A stretch of 25,468 nucleotides of DNA, from contig JARGFV010000031.1 of assembly GCA_029210545.1 (NCBI GenBank), positions 1 through 25,468 on the forward strand, read 5' to 3'. Under the pieces are notes generated by a model that was not told the DNA's origin, did no database searches, and worked only from the letters and a program-made list of their open reading frames with translations. This stretch comes from a bacterium (lineage in GTDB: Bacteria; BMS3Abin14). This document shows positions 1-8,186 of the stretch, piece by piece; within the stretch, counting starts at the first letter, position 1; every line of letters begins with the position of its first letter. The position numbers and the translations under genes are program-made.

Positions 1-93
1 TGCAAACTCGCCAAAAAGGGCCAAACCGGCATGAGGAGTAATCGTATCGTGGGTCGTTTCAAGCTTGAAAGGAAGCAGCGTTTTCGTTATCAT
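1..93 (-). CDS. IS1380-like transposase, N-terminal 31 residues (partial)
   Basis: Reading the minus strand from the ATG at 93 gives 31 codons that run off the left edge. The translation contains LPFKLETT and HAGLALFGEF. This resembles the conserved N-terminus of IS1380-family DDE transposases, in which an 'AGLALFGEF' block opens the protein. An AAGGTGAT stretch a few bases upstream of the ATG can serve as ribosome binding site. The family call rests on this short N-terminus alone, so the catalytic domain and the intactness of the gene are unknown. Confidence 0.65.
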   Translation of the reverse strand, partial: MITKTLLPFKLETTHDTITPHAGLALFGEFA

Positions 94-168
94 TTCATCA
101 CCTTGTTGGTTATCTGTGGAAAGTTCCGTCGGTTAACGTAACTTACCATACCAACAAGGTTTTTTTAT

Positions 169-208
169 CCCCAGAATCTCGAAAATAAAATCAATCGAGA
201 TTCTGGGG
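169..208. repeat. Perfect inverted repeat at the IS1380-like end
   Basis: CCCCAGAATCTCGA (169-182) and TCGAGATTCTGGGG (195-208) are perfect 14-bp reverse complements with a 12-nt loop. A run of seven T lies just before 169, so on the minus strand a U-run follows the stem at a distance of 2 nt. It could therefore also act as a terminator that keeps outside transcription out of the transposase gene. Confidence 0.75.
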
Positions 209-347
209 CCCCGTCTGACCGTGTCGAGTGTCCAGGATCCGGTGCCCAGGGGCCAGGATCCCGGGCCTTTTCCAGACCCCAGCTTGCCACGCCGTAGTCA
301 CGCTTATGGCGTGACGAAGGCGGGACCCCAGACCCTGGAACCTGTAT

Positions 348-2453
348 TTATTTCCCCCTGTACATGATCGTGGTCTCGCCCCATGTCAGGGTCTGGCCCG
401 GCTTGAGCGTGGCAGAGCCTGTGACCGGCTGGTTATTGACGAGGAGCGTCTCGCCCCCGATGGACATGGGCACGGTCATGCCGTGGCGGGTGAGCACCCG
501 GGTGAGCATACGGGTCGCGTTGGACGAGCCTTCCACGAGGAGAACGGGGCCGCGTGAGACCACGAACCCGGTGAGCCGCGACGCTGCCACGAGTCCGGCG
601 GCTCCCAGCATGCCGGCAAGGATCAGTGCCACAGAACCTCTGCCGTTGGTGCCCATGAAGGTGGCCCGCGGGGAAAAATAGCGGCTCTCGAGAGCAATGT
701 CCGAACTCCGGGTGCTCACGCGCAGGACCACGGGAACGACCTGGCTTTCGCCTGAAGCCGCGCGGTAGCGGAAAAGGACCTCCCTTGAGATCTCCGTTGC
801 AAAACCTTCGAACAGGCTCGAGAGCGCCGAGGCCTCGGCCGTGTAGACGGCCAGGCCGCCGGTCCGCCGGGCCATGGAGCTCAGACGGTTCTTCCTGGCG
901 TCGGGACCCAGGCCCACGAACAGGAGACTGACACCGGCCCGCTGGGCCGCCTCCAGCGCTTCTTCCATGGAAACTGATCCCCGGTTCGCCATTCCGTCGG
1001 TGAGGGTCACGACGACCCTGCGGCCGGGGGTCCCCTCCGCAAGGGCCACACCCCTTGATATCCCGTCGAACAGGGCCGTGTGGCCCCCGGCGGTGAGTAA
1101 CAGGGAGCGGTCAGCCAGGTCGGAAGGGGCAAGGTCCCTGCCGGCGACGGTCACCGTGTCGTTGAAAATTACCAGGTGGACCATGGCGGAAGACGGGATC
1201 GTCCGGGCGAACCGGGAAAGGGCCCGCCTGGCCTCGTCGAGCTTGGCGCCCCGCATGCTCTCGCTGGTATCCACCACGAGGGAAACGGTGAGAGGCTGGT
1301 CCCGCACACCCGTGGAAAGGTCCCGGACCTCGACGATGGATAAGGAAACGTCTCCTTCCGTAACGGCCAAATCTGTAATCCCGTTTGGATTGGCGTCACC
1401 AGGCAGTGTGGCGTAGAGGTCCACCAGGGGATACCGGCTCGCGTCCACCTGGGTGATGCGCCAGTTGTCCCCTTCACCGGTGTCGGCATAGGAGCTTGCG
1501 GGGAGGATCAGACAAAGGCCCGCCAGCAGGGTTGCTGCCGCTCCCGACCTGCCCGTTGCTCCCTGATAAGCTCCAAGAACATTGACCCGCAGGAGGCTGC
1601 TGCCGATACGGACAAGGTCACCGTGCTTCAGGGACTTCCCGCCTCCGGCCACCTTCCGGTCGTTGACCATGACACCCTTGGGTGAACCCAGGTCCTCGAT
1701 GAGAGGGTTTCCTTCACGGGCTGTTATGCGGGCGTGTTTCGACGCCACTCCGGCACCGGTGATCCGCACGGGACAGTGGGGGTCGCTGCCGATGAGCGTG
1801 TCGGAGTCGAGGATAAATTCCGAGCCCCGCCCGGCTCCCTCGAGGACCTGGAGACGAACCCTCGCCGCCAGCCCCTGGGCCCAGGCGATCCCGAATGCGA
1901 TGGCGCCCCCCAGGGCTACCAGGCCCAGCGTCATGCTGGCCGGGCCCAGGAGGGGACGGAACACCTGCATGAGGGCGCCACCCACCGAACCGCCCACCGC
2001 TCCGCCGAGGGCAGCGGCCATCCAACGGCCGCGGCTTTCGGGACGGGTGAGAGTGACGGCAAGGCCCACGGCAAGGCCCGTGATACCCCACCCGAGGGCG
2101 GAACCCGCCGAGAGGGGAACGGATATGCCGGAAGAGGCCGTCCGCACCAGGCTGGTTCCGAGGGCTCCATAGAGGGCCTGGCCCAGGGCGGCGCCAACGG
2201 CACCGCCAACAGCTCCAAAGGAAGCCGGCGCCAGGACCGCCGTCACCATGCGGCCGGCACGCCCGTACCACAGCTGTTCGAAAACCCTGATGAATCCCGA
2301 AAGGGTCCCGCCCACAAGCAGGCCGAACCAGATGCTGGCGGCCCAGGCGCTTTCGACCGTGGCCAGGACCATACCCAGGGGAGCCGCGGCGGCCAGGGCC
2401 GCGCAGCAGCCCACCAGGCCCATCCTCGCTGTCCGGCTGCCCACAGCTCTCAT
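348..2453 (-). CDS. Membrane-anchored FHA-VWA domain protein
   Basis: 701 residues, read as: an Ala/Gly-rich block with several membrane segments (about 1-195); a forkhead-associated (FHA) domain (about 198-290) with IGSDPHC and SKHARI; a short hydrophobic stretch (about 305-322); a von Willebrand A domain (about 385-560); a membrane segment near 605-625; and a short C-terminal domain (about 635-701) that looks like a degenerate second FHA. The VWA metal site is intact: DTSES near 394, a Thr in GGHTALFDG and LTDG near 484. FHA domains bind phosphothreonine and VWA domains bind protein partners through a metal ion, so a signal-dependent membrane scaffold is a fair inference. No enzyme domain is seen. 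The ATG overlaps the stop of the upstream FHA gene (ATGA), so the two are translationally coupled. Confidence 0.9.
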   Translation of the reverse strand: MRAVGSRTARMGLVGCCAALAAAAPLGMVLATVESAWAASIWFGLLVGGTLSGFIRVFEQLWYGRAGRMVTAVLAPASFGAVGGAVGAALGQALYGALGTSLVRTASSGISVPLSAGSALGWGITGLAVGLAVTLTRPESRGRWMAAALGGAVGGSVGGALMQVFRPLLGPASMTLGLVALGGAIAFGIAWAQGLAARVRLQVLEGAGRGSEFILDSDTLIGSDPHCPVRITGAGVASKHARITAREGNPLIEDLGSPKGVMVNDRKVAGGGKSLKHGDLVRIGSSLLRVNVLGAYQGATGRSGAAATLLAGLCLILPASSYADTGEGDNWRITQVDASRYPLVDLYATLPGDANPNGITDLAVTEGDVSLSIVEVRDLSTGVRDQPLTVSLVVDTSESMRGAKLDEARRALSRFARTIPSSAMVHLVIFNDTVTVAGRDLAPSDLADRSLLLTAGGHTALFDGISRGVALAEGTPGRRVVVTLTDGMANRGSVSMEEALEAAQRAGVSLLFVGLGPDARKNRLSSMARRTGGLAVYTAEASALSSLFEGFATEISREVLFRYRAASGESQVVPVVLRVSTRSSDIALESRYFSPRATFMGTNGRGSVALILAGMLGAAGLVAASRLTGFVVSRGPVLLVEGSSNATRMLTRVLTRHGMTVPMSIGGETLLVNNQPVTGSATLKPGQTLTWGETTIMYRGK

Positions 2454-2914
2454 GACACACCCCCATTTACGGTGCCACCGTGGAAAACAACCCTGAGGTG
2501 GCCGAAGTGGATTACGTCCCCTTCGGTCAGGATCATGGGCTCGCCGGCGGGGACCTTTTCCCGGTTCAGCACAGTACCGTTAGTGCTGCCCAGATCCTCC
2601 AGGACGTAGGCATCGTCCTCACGCCGGATGACTGCGTGGCGCCGGGACACGCCCCTTTCGAACCCGCCGTGGATGCTCAGATCGACCTCGGGGTCCAGAT
2701 CGTCCAGGGGGTCCCTGCGGCCCAGAAGGATTTCGTCGCCGGTGATGTCGAACCGGTACCCGTCCTCCAGTTCGAGACAGGCCGAGGGGGAATCCGCGTT
2801 TTGCCCGGGAAGATCCTCCACTGAGGTTTTCTCGAGGGGGGCCTCACCCGAACAGTCCACACACAACTTGCGATCTTCTTCCATCTCCACTTCACACTCC
2901 GGACAGATATTCAT
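2450..2914 (-). CDS. Small zinc-ribbon/FHA domain protein
   Basis: 154 residues. The N-terminus has two CxxC-type pairs (CPEC near residue 4 and CVDC near 18), a zinc-ribbon arrangement. An acidic linker follows, then an FHA domain from about 55 to the end with the expected landmarks ILLGR, SRRHAVI and DLGSTNGTVLN. These are the residues that bind phosphothreonine in the family. AGGAGGTGCGGG lies just before the ATG. It overlaps the next gene by 4 bases and probably forms a two-gene unit with it. A soluble phospho-binding adaptor is likely; its partner is unknown. Confidence 0.9.
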   Translation of the reverse strand: MNICPECEVEMEEDRKLCVDCSGEAPLEKTSVEDLPGQNADSPSACLELEDGYRFDITGDEILLGRRDPLDDLDPEVDLSIHGGFERGVSRRHAVIRREDDAYVLEDLGSTNGTVLNREKVPAGEPMILTEGDVIHFGHLRVVFHGGTVNGGVS

Positions 2915-3386
2915 CCCGCACCTCCTGAATTGTTGATTCGTTGTCCATGCCGGATAAAGAGCAAAAGAGGGGCCAGCGAATCAAAGGGAGGAGGGAGGAG
3001 GGAGGAGGGGGTTAAACAGCTTTAAAAACAGCCAGTTAGACCGCCGGATGCTGAAAGGCTGTTTTTAAAGAATGTGTTCGGGAATCGAACGGGGGGATGA
3101 GAATTGGACAGGAGCGAGGTGCCTGGTGGCTGGGGTCTAACAAATTTGATAAGGTCGCAAGTTGAATGAGCTTTTGACCCTCCCCGCGGCTTTTCGTTGA
3201 AAACCCCGGTGTCCGCGCGCTTTCAAACTTTTGCGTCTTTGCGTCTTGAGCGACCGAAGGGAGCGGGCGTGAGTCATGGCGTCCCGGCGCCAGAACGCTG
3301 AAGCTGCGACCATCAGCGTTAACGCTTTTGATCTCTATTTGAAATCTGAGATCCGAGATCTGAAATCTGAAATCTGAAATCTGAAA
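2915..3386. other. 472-base intergenic stretch between FHA genes, with repeats
   Basis: No gene seen. It holds a GGGAGGA-type tandem run (about 2985-3010), a 14-bp perfect inverted repeat (3020-3070), a TTTGCGTC tandem (3230-3247) and an AAATCTG tandem (3338-3390). I looked for a sigma54 promoter (GG-N10-GC) facing the 2914 gene and found no convincing one. Confidence 0.6.
3020..3070. repeat. Perfect 14-bp inverted repeat, possible bidirectional terminator
   Basis: CTTTAAAAACAGCC (3020-3033) pairs perfectly with GGCTGTTTTTAAAG (3057-3070) across a 23-nt loop. The T-run inside each outer arm is terminator-like in both directions. It lies between the sigma54 activator gene and the zinc-ribbon/FHA gene and may separate their transcripts. 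A related sequence starts near 12513. Confidence 0.6.
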
Positions 3387-3390
3387 TCAG
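3338..3390. repeat. AAATCTG-type tandem repeat
   Basis: A run of 6-8 nt units, mostly TGAAATC and variants such as TGAGATCCGAGATC. It runs into the stop codon of the sigma54 activator at 3387-3389. It is one of several different short-word tandem runs in intergenic sites of this window. Confidence 0.75.
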
Positions 3391-4673
3391 TCTAATCCCA
3401 TCTTCTTCATCTTCGCGTAAAGGGTGGACGGGGCGATGCCCAGGAGGCGGGCGGCCTGGCGCTTGTTGCCGCCGGCCCGGTCGAGGGCCTCCCGGACAGC
3501 CTGGGCCTCCGCGTCGGCCAGGCTCCCCGGGCTGCCAAGGCTATCGGACGCCGCGCTGCCTCCATGAAGGTTCAAATCGCCCGCATCGAGGGTGTCGCCC
3601 CTGGCCAGGGCCGCGGCGGTCTCCAGGACGTTCTTGAGCTCCCTCACGTTCCCGGGCCAGCCGTGGAGCTGGAGCTTTTTCAGGCCCGCCTTTGTTAAAG
3701 TGATCCCCCGCCCCTGGCTTTCCCCGACCCTCTCCAGGAAGGTCCGGGCCAGGACGGAGATGTCCTCGGGCCGCTCACGGAGGGGCGGCAGGACGGCGCG
3801 GGCCGCTGACACCCGGTAGAAAAGATCCTGCCGGAAAGTTCCCTTACGAACCTGCGACTCCAGGTCGCGGTTGGTGGCCGCAACGAAACGCAGGTCCACC
3901 GTCTCATGCTGTGAGGTTCCCAGGCGCTTGTACTCCCGGCGGTCCAGAAGGCGAAGGAACTTTGGCTGGAGGTTCAGCGGAAGCTCACCGATCTCATCCA
4001 GGAAAAGGGTGCCCCCTTCCGCGTCCTTGACAGCGCCTGACCTTGAGCTGTCCGCCCCGGTGAAGGCGCCCTTGACGTACCCGAACAGTTCGCTCTCCAT
4101 GAGCTCTGCGGGAACGGTGGAGCAATCGAAGATGACGAAGGGGCCCCTGGCCCGGGGGCTCCTGTCGTGAACGGCCCTGGCCGCCAGTTCCTTCCCCGTT
4201 CCGGTCTCGCCCTCCACGAGGACCGTGACGTCACTGGCCGCAAGGCCCTCCAGGAGCGTGAAAGCCCTCTGCATGCTTTCGCTGACCGACACCATCTCAC
4301 CGAACCCCTGTTGAGCGCCGGGTGCGAGGACCGATCCGGCCGGGGCCAGCTGGAACCGGAGACGGGTCTTTCCCATGGTGAGGATCGCCCCATCCCTGAG
4401 ATAGGCCCGGTCCACACGGACCCCGTTGAGAAAGGTACCGTTGGTGCTGCCCAGATCCTGGAGGAGATAGCCCTCGGCGGTGATGGCCACCTCGGCATGC
4501 TCCCGGGACACCGTGGGGTCATCCAGGCAAAGCTCGCTGCCCTTCCGGCTCCCGATGGCAACCGTCCCGGTGATCCTGAGGGAGGTTCCCTTGCCCGGGC
4601 CTTCCACCACGACCAGGAGGGCCTCGCCCCGTGTCGGCGTCTTGCTGCTGGAGATTTTTCGGGTAAGGGTCAT
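3387..4673 (-). CDS. Sigma54-dependent activator with N-terminal FHA input domain
   Basis: 428 residues: FHA (about 17-110, with VSREHAEV and DLGSTNGTFLN), AAA+ sigma54 interaction domain (about 125-360) and a Fis-type helix-turn-helix at the C-terminus (about 388-428). Walker A is GETGTGKE near 157, Walker B is LFLDEIGELP near 225, and the sigma54-contacting GAFTGA loop is intact near 202. There is no receiver domain, so the FHA domain replaces the usual phospho-Asp input; activation by binding a phosphothreonine is the natural inference. It lies upstream of two further FHA genes on the same strand. No strong ribosome binding site precedes the ATG, and a TTTACAGTTCAC-type repeat begins about 7 bases upstream of it. 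Confidence 0.93.
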   Translation of the reverse strand: MTLTRKISSSKTPTRGEALLVVVEGPGKGTSLRITGTVAIGSRKGSELCLDDPTVSREHAEVAITAEGYLLQDLGSTNGTFLNGVRVDRAYLRDGAILTMGKTRLRFQLAPAGSVLAPGAQQGFGEMVSVSESMQRAFTLLEGLAASDVTVLVEGETGTGKELAARAVHDRSPRARGPFVIFDCSTVPAELMESELFGYVKGAFTGADSSRSGAVKDAEGGTLFLDEIGELPLNLQPKFLRLLDRREYKRLGTSQHETVDLRFVAATNRDLESQVRKGTFRQDLFYRVSAARAVLPPLRERPEDISVLARTFLERVGESQGRGITLTKAGLKKLQLHGWPGNVRELKNVLETAAALARGDTLDAGDLNLHGGSAASDSLGSPGSLADAEAQAVREALDRAGGNKRQAARLLGIAPSTLYAKMKKMGLD

Positions 4674-4678
4674 AGGTT

Positions 4679-4721
4679 AAGAGTTCACAGTTTACAGTTC
4701 ACGGTTTACTGTTTACCGACT
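4679..4721. repeat. TTTACAGTTCAC-type tandem repeat
   Basis: Imperfect units of the words AGTTCAC and AGTTTAC follow one another directly upstream of the sigma54 activator start codon. The same words recur at 10066-10110 and 10160-10192, so this is a dispersed intergenic repeat rather than a local accident. Confidence 0.7.
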
Positions 4722-4950
4722 TTTCGTTCCCTCGTCCGTCGTCGTGTCAGCCGAAGCTTTATGCGAAGGCTGAAGCTCGAAGAGCGAATTCGGATGGCTA
4801 CTGACTACTGATTCTAGGCTACAGAGCATCTCAAGCCAAGGCTTATGATTCTACACCGGCACCCCGACACTCCGCTACACCGATACCGTGTTTATTCCCC
4901 GCCCTCCGCACCTCGCACTTCGTACTGCCTTTCTTCCCCGTGTCCCCGCG

Positions 4951-5940
4951 TCACCCCATCTCCGTGTCTAAAGGTTCTTCTCCCCCTCTCCCCTTAGCCC
5001 CCTTCTGACGTACTTTCAGATAAACACGTCCCTGCCACCTTCCTTCCCTTTCCATGTGATCCCTGATGGCCTGGATCACCCTGGCGCGGTCCGGCCACCG
5101 GGGGGCGATGAGCATCTCCCGGGGGGCATCGGCTACCAGACGATGGATGACGGTTTCCGGCGGCAGCCTTTCCAGGAAGGCTGCCGCCAGCTCGGGGTAC
5201 GACTTCCACTCCAGGGGCTTGGCGTCGCCATCTGCCAGCATCTTTTCCATGCGGGTGCCCCTGACCACCTGGAGATGGTGGATCTTCACCCCTTCTACCG
5301 CGAGGCCAGCCAGGTAATCAGCCGTTTGGAGCATCTTCTCCCTGTCCTCACCGGGCAGCCCCAGGATGACGTGGGCCAGCACCGGGATCCCGGACTTCCC
5401 GGCAAGCTCCCTCGCCCGTGTAAAGCTTTCGACATCGTGGCCCCGCCCGAGGAGGGAAAGGGTCTCGTCGTGGGCGGACTGCAGCCCCAGCTCCAGCCAG
5501 ATCAGCTTTCTGTAAAGCCAGGGCGACAGGGCTTCCAGGATCGGTTCGTCGATACAGTCCGGCCTGGTTCCCACGAAAAACCCGACCACGTCCGGCAGGC
5601 CGCAAAGACGGTCCACAAGCTGGTTGAATACGTCCGGCTCGGTGTAGGTGCCGGTGCCGGCCTGCAGGTAGACGATAAAGGGCGACCCCTCCTGCCCCTT
5701 GCGCGCCCGTGCGATCTGTTCTACAGGATCCGTTCCCGATCTGGCGTGGGAAGGGACGAAGCTGTCAAGGCGGCAAAAGGCGCACCCGTCCATGGCCAGG
5801 GTCCCGTCCCGGTTGGGACATCCGAAACCCGGGTCCACCGGCACTTTCCGGAGCGGTGCCCCGAAGACCTCCGTCAGGTAGGAGGACAGGGACCGGTACA
5901 GAAAGGGGCGTTGACTCTTTTTTCCGGTTCTGATAGTCAT
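4951..5940 (-). CDS. Radical SAM protein, TIGR01212/YhcC family
   Basis: 329 residues. The radical SAM iron-sulfur motif has the wide spacing typical of this family: one Cys in GFGCPNRDG, then CAFC ten residues later. The TIM-barrel core continues with QAGTGTYTEP, GTRPDC and LELGLQSAHDETL, all characteristic of YhcC-like proteins related to Elp3. The substrate of this family is not established to my knowledge. GGAGGAACGTAA precedes the ATG with good spacing. It is divergent from the Rho_N gene across 70 bases, so the two promoters must lie within that gap. Confidence 0.9.
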   Translation of the reverse strand: MTIRTGKKSQRPFLYRSLSSYLTEVFGAPLRKVPVDPGFGCPNRDGTLAMDGCAFCRLDSFVPSHARSGTDPVEQIARARKGQEGSPFIVYLQAGTGTYTEPDVFNQLVDRLCGLPDVVGFFVGTRPDCIDEPILEALSPWLYRKLIWLELGLQSAHDETLSLLGRGHDVESFTRARELAGKSGIPVLAHVILGLPGEDREKMLQTADYLAGLAVEGVKIHHLQVVRGTRMEKMLADGDAKPLEWKSYPELAAAFLERLPPETVIHRLVADAPREMLIAPRWPDRARVIQAIRDHMEREGRWQGRVYLKVRQKGAKGRGGEEPLDTEMG

Positions 5941-6010
5941 TTACGTTCCTCCAAACCCGCATTACACCTCTGATATTATATAAGAAATCATGTTTTGAAA
6001 GGAGTTCACC

Positions 6011-6784
6011 ATGGAAGTCAAGGAACTTGAACACAAAACGGTCGCCGAACTCAAGGAGATGGCCAGGGAGCTGGGTATCACGGGCCTTTCCTCCATGAAG
6101 AAGGCCGACCTTGTCGCCGCTATTGCGGGAGCATCGGACGCATCCACTGCCGCCGAAGCTCCGGTCGAACAGCCCGCCCCTGAGCCTGTGGAGACCGAGG
6201 CTCCCGTAAAGGCCGAGGCCCCTGTCGAAGAGGAAGCAGCCCCTGAAGTCGAGGCCGCATCCGAGCCCGAGCCTGAGCCCGAAGTCGAAGCTGCCCCGGC
6301 CGAAGAGGCTCCGGTAGAAAAGGCTCCGATAGAAGAACCCGTTGTCAAAGCCGCTTCCCCCTCCGCTGACGTGTCCGCCGACCTTTCCACCGAAGCCGAG
6401 GTGGCGAAGGTGGAAGCCGATGAGGCGAAGGCGAAAGCAGCCCCTGCACCCGCTCCCGCACCTGAGCCCGAGCCAAAGGTTGAGACCGCACCTGAACCCG
6501 AACCTGAACCGAAGGTTGACGTGTCCGCCAAGGCTGAGGAAGCGAAGGCGAAAGCAGCCCCTGCACCCGCTCCCGCACCTGAGCCCGAGCCAAAGGTCAA
6601 GGAGGTCGTTCTCTCCAAGACCCAGGCCCGCCTCCGGGGAAAGCATGACGTCCCCGCCCTGAAGCTGGAAAAGAGGGCACTGCGCTCCCAGATCCTGGCT
6701 GCCATCGCCGAACAGGATTACGTGAAGATGAAGGAGCTCCGGAACAGGAAGAAGGAACTCAGACGCCTGCTTAATCGCGTCTGA
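6011..6784 (+). CDS. Rho_N/SAP-like domain protein with long acidic Pro/Ala/Glu linker
   Basis: 257 residues. The N-terminus (about 5-38; VAELKEMARELGI and KKADLVAAIA) is the Rho termination factor N-terminal/SAP-like helical fold, which binds nucleic acid. Residues about 45-200 are low-complexity Glu/Pro/Ala/Lys, surely disordered, with EPEPEP runs. The C-terminus (about 215-257) is basic and helical (LEKRALRSQIL, KELRNRKKELRRLL) and may form a coiled coil or bind nucleic acid. AAAGGAG lies six bases before the ATG, and a strong terminator follows at 6814. A 56-bp perfect direct repeat lies in the linker. A nucleoid- or RNA-associated role is inference. Confidence 0.85.
   Translation: MEVKELEHKTVAELKEMARELGITGLSSMKKADLVAAIAGASDASTAAEAPVEQPAPEPVETEAPVKAEAPVEEEAAPEVEAASEPEPEPEVEAAPAEEAPVEKAPIEEPVVKAASPSADVSADLSTEAEVAKVEADEAKAKAAPAPAPAPEPEPKVETAPEPEPEPKVDVSAKAEEAKAKAAPAPAPAPEPEPKVKEVVLSKTQARLRGKHDVPALKLEKRALRSQILAAIAEQDYVKMKELRNRKKELRRLLNRV
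6425..6597 (+). repeat. 56-bp perfect direct repeat, in frame, 117-bp period
   Basis: Bases 6425-6480 recur exactly at 6542-6597. The offset of 117 bases is 39 codons, so the reading frame is kept and the peptide AKAAPAPAPAPEPEPKV appears twice. Exact identity, including synonymous positions, implies a recent duplication or ongoing homogenisation of the linker. Confidence 0.9.
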
Positions 6785-6788
6785 GCGA

Positions 6789-6811
6789 TCTCAAATCTCA
6801 GATCTCAAATC
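6789..6811. repeat. TCTCAAATC-type short tandem
   Basis: Words of the form TCTCAAATC and TCTCAGATC repeat between the stop codon of the Rho_N gene and its terminator. They resemble the AAATCTG run at 3338-3390 read from the other strand only in composition, not in exact unit. Confidence 0.5.
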
Positions 6812-6813
6812 AG

Positions 6814-6837
6814 GCCGCCCGATGGGCGGCTTTTTTT
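6814..6837 (+). terminator. Rho-independent terminator after the Rho_N gene
   Basis: GCCGCCC, a GAT loop and GGGCGGC form a perfect 7-bp stem, followed at once by seven T. It stands 30 bases after the stop codon. Confidence 0.92.
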
Positions 6838-6976
6838 CGAACCGTCCGTTCAAAGGTGGTGAATAAATCAACCTTTTTACAGGAACCGGGATCGCTTCGC
6901 CCGGATAATAGCTCGCGATGACAAAGATGGAAATGAACGGTTCTTCCCCGTTTCTCACCCTTCCCGTTTCCCCGCG

Positions 6977-8161
6977 TCACGAGTTGTCCCGGACAACAGC
7001 ATCCACGATCCTTCCCTTGAGTCCGGGAACAAACTTTTCCGTCTCCTCCCACGCCGGCAAAGGTCCCAGCTCCTGCTCTTCGCCCATGCAGGAAAGGGCA
7101 AGCTGTACGGCCGCCGCGAAAGTGTCGATGGCGGCAAGCTCCTTCTCCCTGTCGTAGGCCAGGCCGTTTGCCAGGGCGTCGGCCCGGTAGCCGGGGACCA
7201 TCGCCAGCGCCCTTTCCCGGTATCGGTCCACCAGCCCTTTAAGCAACTCAGGATCGTTGACCTCCCGGAGAAGGGCGGATGTGACCTCCAGGGCCATCCG
7301 GTTCAGGCCTTTGGACGTGTCGCCCGGGTGCAGCTCCTGGTGCTTGTGTTCGTAATTGTCGCAAAGCTCTGCCTGGCAGATCCTCCCTGGCTCGACGGCC
7401 CGGGACACCGCCGACAGGATCCCGATCTCAAGACCCCAGTCCCTGGGGATGGGGATCCGGTTCGCAAGGTCAAGTGTAAGGCCAAACTCCCCGGCGAGGG
7501 GATACCTCATGGCCCCGATGGTCTCCAGGGCGCTGGACGGGGACCACTCCCTGAGGAGCCACACCAGAGGCATCACAAGGAGCCGCGTCACACGTCCCGC
7601 CAGGCGGTCGCCTGAGATCCTGGGGTAGTACCCCTTGCAGAAGGAGTATTCCAGGCCTGGGTGAACGAGAGGCATCAGGAGCCTCATGGGGAGTTCCTTC
7701 GTATAGGTGACGATGTCGGCGTCGTGAAGCCCCACAGCATACAGCCCACCCCTGGCCAGGAGGTAGCCCATGGCGATCCAGACATCTCTCCCCTTGCCCG
7801 GGGGACCGATATCGATGCCCCCTTTTGCGTCATCGAAAACCTTCTTCAGCCCCTCGCTGCCCGGCCATACCACCGTCGTTTGCATGGGCAGTTCGGCAAG
7901 CGCGGCCCTGGCCCTGTCGAAATCCTTCCGTGACGGAGCACCCAGTGCGAGGACAACTTCCCGGACCCAGGGGACATCGTGGAGCTGCTCAAGGATGACG
8001 GGCCAGGCGGGACCGTCCATTTCCGAGGCCAGGGCGGGCAGAAGGAGGGCGGGCGGGCGCTGGTCCGCGTACCTGGCCATGCTTTCCGGCAGCCCATGGA
8101 CCCCGGGGGCGGGAAGCCGGTGGATGGTGGTTACGGGAAAGTTCTGGAAGAAATCGGACAT
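6977..8161 (-). CDS. GT81-like glycosyltransferase (glucosyl-3-phosphoglycerate synthase type)
   Basis: 394 residues. The opening SDFFQNFPVTTIHRL, the metal-binding HDADIV near residue 149, the block FCKGYYPRI with GRVTRLL, the AGEFG and WGLEIG segments, and a late His-rich ELCDNYEHKHQ all fit the GT81/GpgS family. Members transfer glucose from a nucleotide sugar to 3-phosphoglycerate, the first step to glucosylglycerate, or make related mannosyl compounds. The exact sugar and acceptor cannot be read here. The usual partner phosphatase gene (gpgP-like) is not next to it. The start is supported by the family N-terminus rather than by a ribosome binding site, which is weak. Confidence 0.8.
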   Translation of the reverse strand: MSDFFQNFPVTTIHRLPAPGVHGLPESMARYADQRPPALLLPALASEMDGPAWPVILEQLHDVPWVREVVLALGAPSRKDFDRARAALAELPMQTTVVWPGSEGLKKVFDDAKGGIDIGPPGKGRDVWIAMGYLLARGGLYAVGLHDADIVTYTKELPMRLLMPLVHPGLEYSFCKGYYPRISGDRLAGRVTRLLVMPLVWLLREWSPSSALETIGAMRYPLAGEFGLTLDLANRIPIPRDWGLEIGILSAVSRAVEPGRICQAELCDNYEHKHQELHPGDTSKGLNRMALEVTSALLREVNDPELLKGLVDRYRERALAMVPGYRADALANGLAYDREKELAAIDTFAAAVQLALSCMGEEQELGPLPAWEETEKFVPGLKGRIVDAVVRDNS

Positions 8162-8186
8162 AATAAAGAGTGGTACTAGGAGCCTG

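Larger units (their letters stand above)
1..208 (-). mobile_element. End of an IS1380-like insertion sequence (cut by the window edge)
   Basis: The first 93 bases encode the start of an IS1380-type transposase on the minus strand. The sequence outside it ends in a strong inverted repeat at 169-208. I take this repeat as the outer end of the element, because it lies just beyond the transposase start and is followed by ordinary sequence. The exact terminal bases and any target duplication cannot be fixed, since the other end is outside the window. Confidence 0.55.

Noticed and set aside
3338-3390. CRISPR-like repeat array
   Set aside because: Units are about 7 nt with no spacers; no cas genes in the window.
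5765-6646. Long open frame on the minus strand across the Rho_N gene, Gly/Arg/Phe rich
   Set aside because: It mirrors the repetitive GAG/CCC codons of the Rho_N gene on the other strand; that gene has a good ribosome site, a family domain and a terminator.
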